DNA of 64,000 nucleotides from Saccopteryx bilineata (lineage: Eukaryota; Chordata; Mammalia; Chiroptera; Emballonuridae). The first letter of the stretch is position 1. Each line of letters opens with the position of its first letter. The notes beneath the pieces were generated by a model. It was not told the origin of the DNA. It made no database searches and saw only the letters and a program-made list of their open reading frames with translations. Below are positions 11,771 to 23,300 of this stretch, piece after piece. The stretch is taken from positions 132,858,266 to 132,922,265 of the forward strand of contig NC_089491.1 of assembly GCF_036850765.1 (NCBI RefSeq), in the 5' to 3' direction. The position numbers were made by a program, and so were the translations under genes.

Positions 11771-12184
11771 GGTTTTTTTGTTTGTTTGGTTGGTTTTTTT
11801 GCATTTCTCTGAAGCTGGAAACAGGGAGAGACAGTCAGACAGACTCCCGCATGCGCCCGACTGGGATCCACCCGGCACGCCCACCATGGGGCGAAGCTCT
11901 GCCCACCAGGGGGCGATGCTCTGCCCATCCTGGGTGTCGCCATGTTGTGACCAGAGCCACTCTAGCGCCTGAGGCAGAGGCCACAGAGCCATCCCCAGCG
12001 CCCGGGCCATCTTTGCTCCAATGGAGCCTTGGCTGCGGGAGGGGAAGAGAGAGACAGAGAGGAAGGCGTGGCGGAGGGGTGGAGAAGCAAATGGGCGCTT
12101 CTCCTGTGTGCCCTGGCCGGGAATCGAACCCGGGTCCTCCACACGCTAGGCCGACGCTCTACCGCTGAGCCAACCGGCCAGGGC
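11771..12184 (-). mobile_element. Young Rhin-1-like SINE, minus, in L1 ORF2
   Basis: A complete copy with a perfect 16-bp duplication TGGGTTTTGTTTTTTG (11755-11770 and 12185-12200). It lies in the same orientation as the host L1, just upstream of the endonuclease domain. One SINE frame reads through the A-tail into endonuclease codons (open 11943-11458). Confidence 0.9.
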
Positions 12185-13573
12185 TGGGTTTTGTTTTTTG
12201 ATCCACTCTGCTACTGTGTGCCTCTTTATTGGTAAGTTCGGTCCATTTACATTTAGGGTAATTACTGATGCATGAGGATTTCTTATATCCATTTTATATT
12301 TTGTTTTCTCGTAGCTTTGTGTCTCCTTTGGTTTTTTCCCTCTGTGTTTCTGGCACTTGTTTTTGTTTGGTGGTGTTCCAAGTTTCTTTCTCCTATTTCC
12401 TCTTTTTTTAAGCTATGTATTTCAGTTTTGTTTTTTTTTGATGGGTGGTTACCATTAAGTTATTGAGAAAAATAGTTTCATATATATAGGAGTCCTTTGT
12501 TTTATGAGTACTTCTGTCCTCCATCCTCCCTTGCTACTTCAGACCTTTATCCTCTCCCCTTTTATGATTCTGTTGTCACAGATTATCCTTATTTACAGTG
12601 TAACCTTGTTGGAACTTTTACTTGTAGTTCTGTGTTGTTTTGTTCTTTGTATCTAGTAAAATAACCCCCTTGAGAATTTCCTGCAGTGGGAGTTTTCTGG
12701 TGATAAATTCCTTCAGCTACTGTATGTCTGAAAAAGTTTTAAATTCTCCTTCACATTTGAAGGATAGCTTTGATGGAGATAGTATTCTTGGCTGGTAATT
12801 CCTCTCTTTCAGTAGTTTGAATGTTTGGGTCCACTCTCCTCTTGCTTGTAGAGTTTCTGGAGAAGTCCAATGATAACTTGATGGGCCTTACATAGGTTAT
12901 ATTCTTCTTTTCCCTAGCTGCCTTGAGGATTCTTTCATCATTGATATTTTACTGTTTTATTACAACATGCCTTGGAGAAGGCCTGTTTGGGCTGAGGTAA
13001 CTAGGTGTTCTGTTTGCTTCTTGAATTTGAGGATCTAACTATTTCTATAGGCTTGGGAAGTTTTCCTCAATTATTTGTTTAAATAGGCTATCCATTCCCT
13101 TCTCCTTCTCTTCTTCTGATATACCTATAATTCTTACACTGCTTTTTTTATGGAGTCAGACAATTCTCATAGAGCTCTATCATTTTCTTTCTTTCTTTTT
13201 CTTTAATTCTTGAGTGTCTCTCTTCTTCCCTCTGTATCATTTCTGCTTGCCTATCTTTGATGTCACTGATTTTATCCTCTATCTTGTCTGTTCTGTTAGG
13301 TAAACTTGCTAATTCAGTTTTCAATTCATGCATTGAGTTCCTTGGTTTGGTTCTGTTTTAAAGTTTAAATCTTTTTTGTTCATTAATTTGTTTTCTGAGG
13401 ACATCGAATTGCCTACTAGTGTTTTCTTGCATCTCGTTGAGTATTTTCAGAACTTCATTTTTGAACTCTCTACTATTTAACTCCAAGGTTTCCATATGAT
13501 TGAGGTTGCTTCCAGGAGATTTTTCTGTGGGACACTGCAAATTGAAAAAGCCCTTGCAGTTTAAGGCTTAGAC

Positions 13574-13783
13574 CAGTGGTCGGCAAACTCATTAGTCAAC
13601 AGAGCCAAACATCAACAGTACAATGATTGAAATTTCTTTTGAGAGCCAAATTTTTTAAACTTAAACTATATAGGTAGATACAGTCCTTATCAAGGTAGCG
13701 CGCACACGTGGTATTTTGTGGAAGAGCCACACTCAAGGGACCAAAGCCACATGTGGCTCGCGAGCTCAGTTTGATGACCAGGG
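13574..13783. mobile_element. Non-autonomous hAT transposon, 210 bp
   Basis: The left end is CAGTGGTCGGCAAACTC and the right end the near-inverse GTTTGATGACCAGGG. A perfect 8-bp duplication GCTTAGAC lies at 13566-13573 and 13784-13791. It is the same family as the copy at 38160-38361, with shared internal GAGAGCCAAATTTTTTAAAC. Confidence 0.88.
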
Positions 13784-13799
13784 GCTTAGACAAAGGCTA

Positions 13800-14205
13800 G
13801 GTTCCTCCCCCACACCTCCATATTGGCTATAAAGCTGAGTATCTGCACTCATCCCACCCCCTCACTTCACTTGCTTAAGTTACTAGAAGCAATTAACATG
13901 CCCTTCCTCTCACCCTTTGTTTGTTCTGATGTTGGTTGATTTCAGTTATGCAGAGTGGAAGGTTTCTGCACTTGGGAGAATTCTTGGGTTGCCTTGGAGA
14001 TGTATGACTTTGTATTGGAGACTTCCTTATTTGCATATGGCTATATAATAAAGCAAATCGGGAGCTGTTTTGCTCTTGTAAGCTAAAGGCATTGCAAAGA
14101 GTCCTCCCAATCCCATCCTTATTTTTTCTCTTTAAGCTTCTTTTCTTCATTCCACACCGTTCCCACTCAGGACCTGTAATTACTAGCTGTGCTGGTTCAC
14201 AGCAT
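13800..14205 (+). mobile_element. Possible ERV long terminal repeat (unresolved)
   Basis: Plus-strand sequence with LTR-like spacing: an octamer-like ATTTGCAT near 14030, TATATAATAAAGCAAAT just after it, then a GCTGTTTTGCTCTTGTAAGC stretch typical of an R region. No internal retroviral genes, paired LTR or clear duplication is visible, so this is a tentative solo-LTR call. It could instead be unclassified unique sequence. Confidence 0.35.
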
Positions 14206-14283
14206 TTTTCATATTCTTTCTGAACTGCATCTCTTCCTTGGGCAACCATGAAATTATACTGCTCACAAAGATTAGGAGATATT

Positions 14284-14691
14284 TCTTTTTTTTTTTTTTA
14301 TAATTTTATTTTTTTAATGGGGTGACATCAATAAATCAGGATACATATATTCAAAGATAACAAGTCCAGGTTATCTTGTCGTTCAATTATGTTGCATACC
14401 CACCACCCAAAGTCAGATTGTCCTCTGTCACCTTCTATCTTGTTTTCTTTGTGCCCCTCCCCACCCCCTATCCCTCTCCCATTTCCCCCTCCCCCCCGTA
14501 ACCACCACACTCTTATCAATGTCTCTTAGTTTCACTATTATGTCCCACCTACGTATGGAATAATATAGTTCCTGTTTTTTTCTGATTTACTTATTTCGCT
14601 TCGTATCATGTTATCAAGATCCCACCATTTTGCTGTAAATGTTCCGATGTCATCATTTCTTATGGCTGAGTAGTATTCCATAGTGTATATA
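14284..14691 (-). mobile_element. 5'-truncated young L1, minus, about 408 bp
   Basis: An L1 3' UTR and the last codons of ORF2 in minus orientation with a T-run (poly(A) complement) at left. ATTAGGAGATATTT occurs on both sides (about 14270-14283 and 14692-14706), a clean target duplication. The 3' UTR includes a C-rich run at about 14455-14500, the complement of the polypurine tract. Confidence 0.85.
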
Positions 14692-14706
14692 ATTAGGAGA
14701 TATTTC

Positions 14707-15195
14707 AAAATGAATATGAAGCTATAAAATATCCCAATTTTTGTGAGCAGTGTTTTATTTTTTTCTGTCTAGATGAATAATTTTATTAACCAACATTTCC
14801 CCAATAAGTTTAATTTAAAAGAAAGAATAAAATAAATAAAAACATAAAAATTTTTCATTTTTGGACTTGTGGAGAATGTGACTCCAATATATCTGTATAT
14901 TAGGCAGCTGGATGGGAGTTGCTAGTATATGGTGATGGCAGAAACAAGCAATGAGATAGCTCTAGGAAAGAGTACAGATGATGAAGCCAGAGGATAGAAG
15001 GTAAAATATTACCATTTAAATGATAAAAAAAACTCATCAAGGAAGTGGAGAAAAAGGAAAAGAAGGTAGAGTGATGTCTTTCTTGGAAATTGAGAAAAAA
15101 GATAGCTACGAGAGCAGCAGTAAACTTTGTCAGATGTTATAGAAATCAAACAGAATGGGGACTGAATAAAGGTCATTGCATTTGGCATGGAGGTA
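14707..15195. other. Unique intronic sequence
   Basis: AT-rich intron DNA with no repeat family or coding segment that I can recognise. Confidence 0.4.
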
Positions 15196-15199
15196 GGGT

Positions 15200-15312
15200 G
15201 TTTTTTTTTTATTTGGAAAATTAAATTTAACAGGATGACATTGATCAATAAGAATGCATAGATTTCAGGTAAACATTTCTATAGCATTTGAACTGTTGAT
15301 TCTGTTGTATAC
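15200..15312 (-). mobile_element. L1 3'-end fragment, minus
   Basis: A T-run followed by AAATTAAATTTAACAGGATG and the GTAAACATTTCTATAGCATTTG segment. This matches the 3' end of the L1 at 6005-6100. About 110 bp, severely 5'-truncated. Confidence 0.6.
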
Positions 15313-15376
15313 CCAAGGAGGTGGATTTTTAATACTGTGTTTTGGCCACAGAAATCAGATTGTAATTGGGATTTTT

Positions 15377-15752
15377 TTGTTTGTTTGTTTGTATTTTTTT
15401 CCTGAAGTTGGAAACGGGGAGGCAGTCAGACAGACTCCCGCATGCGCCCGACCGGGATCCACCTGGCATACCCACCAGGGGGCGATGCTCTGCCCTTCTG
15501 GGGCATCGTTCTGTTGCAACCAGAGCCATCCTAGCACCTGAGGCAGAGGCCTCAGAGCCATCCTCAGTGCCCGGGCAAACTGCTCCAATGGAGCCTCAGC
15601 TGTGGGAGGGGAAGAGAGAGACAGAGAGGAAGGAGAGGGGGAGGGGTGGAGAAGCAGGTGGGCGCTTCTCCTGTGTGCCCTGGCCGGGAATCGAACCTGG
15701 GACTCCTGCACGCCAGGCCAGCGCTCTACCACTGAGCCAACCGGCCAGGGCC
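15377..15752 (-). mobile_element. Rhin-1-like SINE, minus
   Basis: A complete copy. GTAATTGGGATTTT at left and GCAATTGGGATTTT at right form the duplication, with one difference. The head ends CCGGCCAGGGCC. Confidence 0.88.
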
Positions 15753-15766
15753 GCAATTGGGATTTT

Positions 15767-17226
15767 ATGAATCGTTGCAGATGAAGCAAAACAGAATCTC
15801 TCTTTCAAGGAGTCTAACAGTGAAGGGAAGAACAGAAACAACTAGGGTTTGTTTATAAATAACAATGATGTGACCCAAACATGTTTGAAGGCTGTAGGGA
15901 AGAAAGGAGTTAAGAGATTAAAAAGGACTAAAGAGACAATGAGATTTAATGAAACAGTGTAGTGTTTGAGACCTGGATTTAAACCAGTGGGCTGGCACTT
16001 AATGGCAATGTGATCTTGGGCAAGTTACCAAATCTCTCTGATCTCTGGATTCCTCAAGTGTAAAGTGGAGATAAAAATAGCTATATCAGAAGGTTAGGGG
16101 GAGGGCCTTTTAAATACAGAAGTATAACATCCTTAGTACCTAATCTCATAGCAGGTCTTTGATAAGTGGTTGTTATAAGAAGGAATACGGGATAATTGAT
16201 GGTGCAAGGTTTAGGAAATAAGGGAGAACAGAAATAGAAGGTGGCAGATTTGGTCCTCTAAGACAGAAGAAAACTCCTAGAAAGTAAAGACTATGCCTCA
16301 GTAATGCCTACTTTCCTAGAACCTAGCCCAGTCCCTAGTATATAATATATAATATATTGAATATATATATTTTTCCCCCAGTAAATGTTTGTTGAGTAAA
16401 TGGGTAAAAACATCAACGAGATTGAGTCTATGAAACTGTTAAGTGGAATATGAACATTATCTTCAAATGCCTGGAAGAGGAATTAGGTTTAATATATATG
16501 GTTTCAGAAGGCAGAATAAAAACCAAGACACTTAGTTCAGCATAAGGAAAAGCCTTCTAAGAATTAAAGCTTTCCAAAATTAAAATGAGAGTCTCCCACA
16601 GTAGCAGTTCATCACAGAAGGGTTTCACGTAGAGATCCATATGATATACTATAGTTACAGTTATGTGTGTGGGTTTTCATTCTGACAGATCTGGATTTGA
16701 TGCCTGATTTTGTTGCTTTCCAGCTATTGAACCATGAGCAAGGTACTTATGCATGCTCAATTCTCAGGGCCTCCCTATAGCAGAGTGGTTGTAAAGTTAA
16801 TGGAAATGATGTATGAAAAAAATGAGTGGCTCAGTACACTGAAGTGCCTTTTCTGTCAGACTAGAAACCCTTCACTTCAGTACTGTAAGAAGGATTCATA
16901 TACAAAAGATTGAACTAGACATTTAAAGTGGCTCTTTGACTTCTAAGATTTTCTGACAGTATAACAGAGCTATATAATTTGACCAAGGACATATATCTAA
17001 GTAGGTTTTGGAACCTTACTTAAAGCCACTGTACCACCAAGTGTCAGGGAAGGACTAGGATTCAATTCTTCCCACTCCAAACTCATTGTGCTTCCCACTC
17101 TATCATAGGAACAGATCAGTAGAGGCATAATGTTAGGGTTTAGTAGGCAAAGAGAGCTTTTCCAAGAATTTTCAAGACTCTTCCTCCCTTGCCTTAAGAT
17201 TTAAAAACTGGAGAAGAGCAGTTTTT
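15767..17226. other. Unique intronic sequence
   Basis: About 1.46 kb of TMPRSS12 intron 2 without a recognised repeat. A short TA-rich stretch lies at about 16340-16370. The phrase near 15990-16060 (GATCTTGGGCAAGTTACCAAATCTCT) resembles a MIR-type ancient SINE core, but I cannot delimit it. Confidence 0.4.
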
Positions 17227-17242
17227 AAAGATAGCATGTGAG

Positions 17243-17630
17243 GCCCTGGCCGGTTGGCTCAGTGGTAGAGCGTCGGCCTGGCGTGTGGGGGACCCGGGTT
17301 CGATTCCCGGCCAGGGCACATAGGAGAAGCGCCCATTTGCTTCTCCACCCCCCTTCCTCTCTGTCTCTCTCTTCCCCTCCTGCAGCCAAGGCTCCATTGG
17401 AGCAAGGATGGCCCAGACGCTGGGGATGGCTCCTTGGCCTCTGCCCCAGGCGCTAGAGTGGCTCTGGTCATGGCAGAGCGACCCCCCGGAGGGGCAGAGC
17501 ATCGCCCCCTGATGGACAGAGCATCGCCCCTGGTGGGCGTGCCGGGTAGATCCCGGTCGGGCGCATGTGGGAGTCTGTCTGACTGTCTCTCCCCGTTTCC
17601 AGCTTCAGAAAAAATACAAAAAAAAAAAAA
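17243..17630 (+). mobile_element. Young Rhin-1-like SINE, plus
   Basis: A complete copy with intact tRNA-like head (GCCCTGGCCGGTTGGCTCAG to CCCGGCCAGGGC) and long A-tail. A perfect 16-bp duplication AAAGATAGCATGTGAG lies at 17227-17242 and 17631-17646. Confidence 0.92.
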
Positions 17631-17884
17631 AAAGATAGCATGTGAGAGAACAGTTGTAAAACACCCATATCTGAAAGGACTGAACGGAATCCTAACTTTG
17701 AAACTTTTTCCTACATCTTTTTCTGTACCCTTGGTTTATACCTTAATTTCTCCCCATTTTTCTAATCTCTGTTCCTCAAAAGGCCAATTGATAGAACTGA
17801 AATCCATGTTTTAAAAATATAGTATTTTTTAAAAATTTAAAAATATAGTATAGTATTACTATATTTAAAAATATAGTATAGTAC

Positions 17885-18089
17885 AGCCTGACCAGTAGTG
17901 GTACAGCCAGTTTCAAAACTCCAAGATCACTGGCTTGAGCGTGGGCTCACCAGCTTGCACACAGGATTATCAACACAGTCCCAAGGTTGCTAGCTTGAGC
18001 CCAACGTCGCTGGCTTGAGCAAGGGGTCACTGGCTCAGCTGGAGTCCCAGTCAGGGCATATTGGAGAAGCAATCAATGCACAACTAGAG
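17885..18089 (+). mobile_element. Older tRNA SINE, left half (split by L1)
   Basis: The head is GCCTGACCAGTAGTGGTACAG, with GCTTGAGC body phrases, ending at AATGCACAACTAGAG. The sequence resumes at 24473 with the same 15 bases, so one SINE was split by the L1 at 18090-24472. Confidence 0.8.
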
Positions 18090-18505
18090 GCACAATTTGG
18101 GTCTGTTGCCCTGTGTTAGCCATATGCAGCTGATATATTTAATAAATTTCCTCCTTTAATAAACTTTTCAAAAACTTATTTGGACTACGTGCCTTTACAA
18201 AACACCCGCGGATTTGTGGATTTAGTTACTTTACAACATTTGGCACCCACACCGGCCCTACAGTGTTTTACATCACTCTCTAGAGGCATCCTGAATCAGA
18301 CGGACTCTATGGGGAGCTGCCCGGGGCCCGCTTGAGAGCTGAGGAGAGGCGCACCACCTGAGACTTACAGGGCTCCCGGTCTTCCTGTGGGGTTCGGGTA
18401 GTTCTCTGGTAGACACGCCCAGTTCCCTAATTTGACAATTTGGACTATTCGGCAGAGAAATAAAGGAGGAATCAGACCATTAAAAACTGTTTTCAGAGAG
18501 AGAAA
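18090..18505 (+). mobile_element. Retrovirus-like leader fused to the L1 5' end
   Basis: This segment lies inside the L1 target duplication but upstream of canonical L1 5' UTR sequence. It shows two AATAAA motifs near 18140-18165, then TTACTTTACAACA followed by TTTGGCACCCACACCGG at about 18225-18257. That order resembles an LTR R-U5 end in CA, a short spacer and a TGG-starting primer-binding site. A G+C-rich leader (about 18300-18420) follows. No gag frame is seen. It could be a 5' transduction from an LTR-promoted L1 transcript or an unusual native 5' UTR module. Confidence 0.5.
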
Positions 18506-19411
18506 AAAATGGCAGTGGAATAGGCGGACGCACAGATGCCCAGCTCTCACCACCAAACTGGAATACAAATCAATTTAGGAAAAATCAGCATGAAAAACCA
18601 ACTCTGAACTGCAAGAACAGCTCTCAAAAACCAAGGAGCAAAGAAGAAGCCACAACAAACCTGGTAGGGAGTGCCTGAATCTCCCCTGCTTACAGGAACG
18701 GGGGAGGGGGTGAGGCTGAGAGCCCAAAGGGGATCTCACACAAAGGAAAAGATCAGAAACTACTGCTCACAGCCACTTGCCTGGCGACCAGGGAGTAAGG
18801 TGTGTTGAAAAGACCAGCTTATCTCCCAAGTGGAAAGGAAAGAGAGAGGGACAGACTGTGAGGGGCTAAGGAATGAAGGAGACGACCTAAAAAAGCTGAC
18901 TCATCCATGCTGGAGGCGGCCATAGCTGGGGGAGGGACCGAACCTTTCACAAAACAGAGCTGAATTGCTTCCGGATCACAGATCTCCGGACATCTATCCA
19001 GCTCCAATCAGCGCAACAAGACACAGCTTAAAACAAGAAGTAGGGAGGAGGGGCAGTAACTCAGGTCTCCATGGAGATCTGAGATACACCTCCCCCTACT
19101 GAAGCTGAGAAAACACCCTGGCCCCAGTGAGATTAGCTGGCTAAAGAGGACTTCAGAGTCTCAGGTTACACCCATGGCATTCCTGGATACAGTTTCAAGG
19201 AAGCCCCCTGCTGAGATCAGTAAACAAGACTATCACCTGTTTAGAAAACAAACAAATCAAGACTTCAAAGCTGCCCAAATCCGAAAGTGGATTACAGATA
19301 ACAGCGGATACCAACCCAAGAAGACCTAGAAATAACACAACTGAAAACTGGAGGCAGACAACACCAAGCCTAGACTCAACCAACTCTACAAACAAAACAC
19401 CCACACAGACA

Positions 19412-20317
19412 ATGAGAAGACAAAGGAGTGCAATCCAAATGAAACCACAAGAAAAACCTTCAGGAGATGAACTGAGTGATATGGAAATAATCAAACTTCC
19501 ACATGCGGAGTTCAAAATAATGATTGTAAGGATGCTTAGGGATCTTAGAACAACAATGGATGGTCATTATGAACACCTAAATAAAGAAATAGCAAGTATA
19601 AAAAAGAATCAGTCAGAGATGACAAATACAATATCAGAAATAAAGACCACAATGGAAGGAATTAAAAACAGGATAGATAGAACTGAGGATCGAATCAGCG
19701 AGTTGGAGGACAACTGGAATGAAGGCATGAAAGCAGAGAAGAAAAGAGAAAAGAGACTCAAAAAGTCAGAGGAAACTCTTAGAGAGTTCTGTGACAACAT
19801 GAAGAGAAATAACATCCGCATCATAGGGGTTCCTGAAGAAGAAGAAAAAGAACAAGAACAAGAACAAGGGATAGAGACTTTGTTCAATCATATCATAGCT
19901 GAAAACTTCCCTAACTTAATGTAAGAGAAACTCTCACAAGTCCAAGAAGCACAGAGGACTCCATTAAAGAGAAACCCAAAGAAACCTACACCAAGACACA
20001 TCGTAATTAAAATACCAAAGCTAAGCGATAAAGAGAAAATATTAAAAGTTGCAAGAGAAAAAAAAGTTATCACCTACAAAGGAGCCCCCATAAGGATGAC
20101 ATCCGACTTCTCAACAGAAACACTTGAGGCCAGAAGGGAATGGCAAGAAATATTCAAAGCAATGCAGAATAAGAACCTACAACCAAGACTACTTTATCCA
20201 GCAAGGCTATTGTTTAAAATCGAAGGAGAAATAAAAAGCTTCCCAGACAAAAAACAACTCAAGGAATTCATTACAACCAAACCAATGCTGCGGGAAATGT
20301 TAAGGGGCCTGTTGTAA
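19412..20317 (+). pseudogene. L1 ORF1 protein gene, one in-frame stop
   Basis: L1 ORF1 encodes the RNA-binding chaperone that trimerises and coats L1 RNA. The start MRRQRSAIQM is followed by KLPHAEFKIMIVRMLRDL, a long coiled coil (about residues 50-125), the RRM-type core (NNIRIIGVPE) and the C-terminal domain (TSDFSTETLEARREWQEIFK). The frame is broken once by TAA at 19922-19924 after residue 170 (NLM|stop). Downstream codons stay open to 20317, for a nominal 301 codons. A single C-to-T change from a Gln codon could explain the stop. Confidence 0.9.
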
Positions 20318-20374
20318 ACAGATCAAAGTGGGAAAAGAATATAGCAAAAAAGGAATACACCTTTAAAGAAGAAA

Positions 20375-23300
20375 ATGGCAATAAACAACTACATATCAAT
20401 AATAACCTTAAATGTAAATGGATTAAATGATCCAATCAAAAGACATAGGGTAGCTGCATGGATAAGAAAACAGGACCTATACATATGCTGTCTACAAGAG
20501 ACACACCTTAGAACAAAAGATACACATAGATTGAAGGTAAAAGGATGGAAAAAAACATTTCATGCAAATGGAAATGAAAAAAAAGCTGGGGTAGCAATAC
20601 TTATATCAGACAAATTGGACTTCAAAACAAAGAATATAGTAAGAGATAAAGAAGGCCACTACATAATGATAAAGGGAGTAATCTAACAGGAAGTTATAAC
20701 TATTATAAATATCTATGCACCTAATATAAGAGCACCCAAATATATAAAGCAGACTTTGATGGAGTTAAAGGGCGAGATCAACAGCAATACTATAATAGTA
20801 GGGGATTTCAATACCCCACTAACATCACTAGATAGATCCTCAAGAAAGAAAATTAACAAAGAAACAGCAGACTTATTGGAAACACTAGATCAACTCGACT
20901 TAATAGATATCTTCAGAACCTTTCACCCTAAAGCAGCAGAATATACATTCTTTTCAAGTGCTCATGGTCCATTCTCTAGGATAGACCACATGTTAGTGCA
21001 CAAAAGTGCTCTCAACAAATTTAAGAAGACTGAAATCATATCAAGCACTTTCTCCGATCACAATGGCATGAAACTAGAAATGAACCACAACAGAAAAGCT
21101 CAAAAATTCTCAAACACATGGAAACTAAATAGCAGGTTGTTAAATAATGAATGGATTAAGAATGAGATCAAAGAAGAAATTTAAAAAATCCTAGAAATGA
21201 ATGACAATGAGCATACAACAACTCAAAATTTATGGGACACAGTGAAAGCAGTACTGAAAGGGAAGTTCATAGCACTACAGGCACATTTTCAGAAGCTAGA
21301 AAAAGCTCAAATAAAGAACTTAACCCTGCATCTAAAAGAATTAGAAAAAGAACAGCAAGTAAAGCCCAAATGTAGAAAGAAGGAAATAATAAAGGTCAGA
21401 GCAGAAATAAATGACATAGAGGCTAAAGAAACAATACAGAGGATCAATGAAACTAGGAGCTGGTTCTTTGAAAAGTTAAACAAGATCGATGAACCTTTAA
21501 CTAGACTCACCAAGAAAAAGAGAGAGAGGACTCAAATAAATAAAATCAGAAATGAGAGAGGAGAAATAACAACTGACACAACAGAAATACAAACTATTAT
21601 AAGAAAATACTATGAAGAAATGTATGCCAAAAAACTAGACAACCTAGATGAAATGGACAAATTCCTTGAAACATACAATCTTCCAAAAATCAATCAGGAA
21701 GAATCAGAAAACCTAAACAGACCGATTACACCAAATGAGATCGAAACAGTTATCAAAAAACTACCAACAAAGAAAAGTCCAGGGCCCGATGGCTTCAAAA
21801 GTGAATTCTACCAAATATTCAAAGAAGAACTAACTCCTATCCTTCTCAAACTATTTCAAAAAATTCAAGAGGAAGGAAGACTTCCAAGCTCCTTTTATGA
21901 GGCGAGCATAATTCTGATTCCAAAACCAGGCAAAGACAACACAAAGAAAGAAAATTATAGGCCAATATCTCTGATAAATATAGATGCTAAAATCCTCAAC
22001 AAAATATTAGCAAACTGGATCCAACAATATATGGAAAAAATCATACACCATGATCAAGTGGGATTTATTCTGGGGAGGCAAGGATGGTACAATATTCGTA
22101 AATCAATCAATGTGATTCATCACATAAACAAAAAGAAGGAGAAAAACCGTATGATAATTTCAATAGATGCAGAAAAAGCATTTGATAAAATCCAGCACCC
22201 ATTCATGATCAAAACTCTCAGCAAAGTGAGAATACAGGGAACATACCTCAACATGATAAAAGCCATCTATGACAAACCCACAGCCAACATCATACTCAAT
22301 GGACAAAAATTAAAAGCAAGACCCTTAAGATCAGGAACAAGGCACGGTGCCCCCTTTCACCACTCTTATTTAACATAGTCCTGGAAGTCCTACCCACAGC
22401 AATCAGACAAGAAGAAGAAATAAACGGCATTCAAGGTGGAAAAGAAGAAGTAAAACTATCATTATTTGCAGATGATATGATATTGTATATAGAAAACCCT
22501 AAAGTCTCAGTCAAAAAGCTACTGGACCTCATAAATGAATTCAGCAAAGTGGCAGGATATAAAATCAATACTCAGAAATCAGAGGCATTTTTATACACCA
22601 ACAATGAACAGTCAGAAAGAGAAATTAAGGAAACAATCCCCTTCACCATTGCAACCAAAAAAATAAAGTACCTAGGAGTAAACTTACCCAAGGAGACTAA
22701 AGACTTGTACTCGGAAAATTACAAAGCATTGATAAAAGAAATCAAGGAAGATACAAACAAGTCGAAGCATATACCGTGCTCATGGTTAGAAAGAATAAAC
22801 ATCATTAAAATGTCTATATTACCCAAAGCAATCTATAAATTCAATGCAATACCAATTAAAATACCAATGACATACTTCAAAGATATAGACCACATATTCC
22901 AAAAATTTATATGGAACCAAAAAAGAACACGAATAGCCTCAGCAATCTTAAAAAAGAAGAATAAAGTGGGAGGTATCACACTTCCTGATATCAAGTTATA
23001 CTACAAGGCCATTGTACTCAAAACAGCCTGGTACTGGCATAAGAACAGGCATATAGATCAATGGAACAGAACAGAGAACCCAGAAATAAACCCACAGTTT
23101 TATGGACAACTGATATTTGACAAAGGAGGTAAGGAAATACAATGGAGTAAAGACAGCCTCTTTAACAAATGGTGTTGGGAAAATTGGACAGCTACCTGCA
23201 AAAAAATGAAACTAGATCACCAGCTTACACCACTTACAAAAATAAACTCAAAATGGATAAAAGACTTAAATGTAGGCCGTGAAACCATAAGCATCTTAGA

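Larger units (their letters stand above)
6005..13560 (-). mobile_element. Long decayed L1, minus, lineage B
   Basis: Read on the minus strand this runs from within ORF1 (about 13540) through ORF2 (about 12200-6570) to the 3' UTR at 6005. ORF1 remnants are at 13540-13148 (including LELNSREFKNEVLKIL and MIQREEERHSRIKEKE). The endonuclease domain is at about 11700-11458 (CCFQEIHL, AGVAILIS) and the reverse-transcriptase core at 8634-8353. The RT active-site motif reads FADK instead of FADD near 8466-8477, so a catalytic Asp is lost. The element carries at least six SINEs and one nested L1 3' end. It lies in sense orientation in TMPRSS12 intron 2 and cannot move. Confidence 0.8.

Noticed and set aside
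13893..14249. 118-codon minus-strand frame as a small gene
   Set aside because: Low-complexity composition without motifs, overlapping an LTR-like segment on the other strand; nothing supports coding.
18819..19007. Minus-strand small frames within the L1 5' UTR
   Set aside because: Shadow frames without homology; the strand is antisense to a clear L1.
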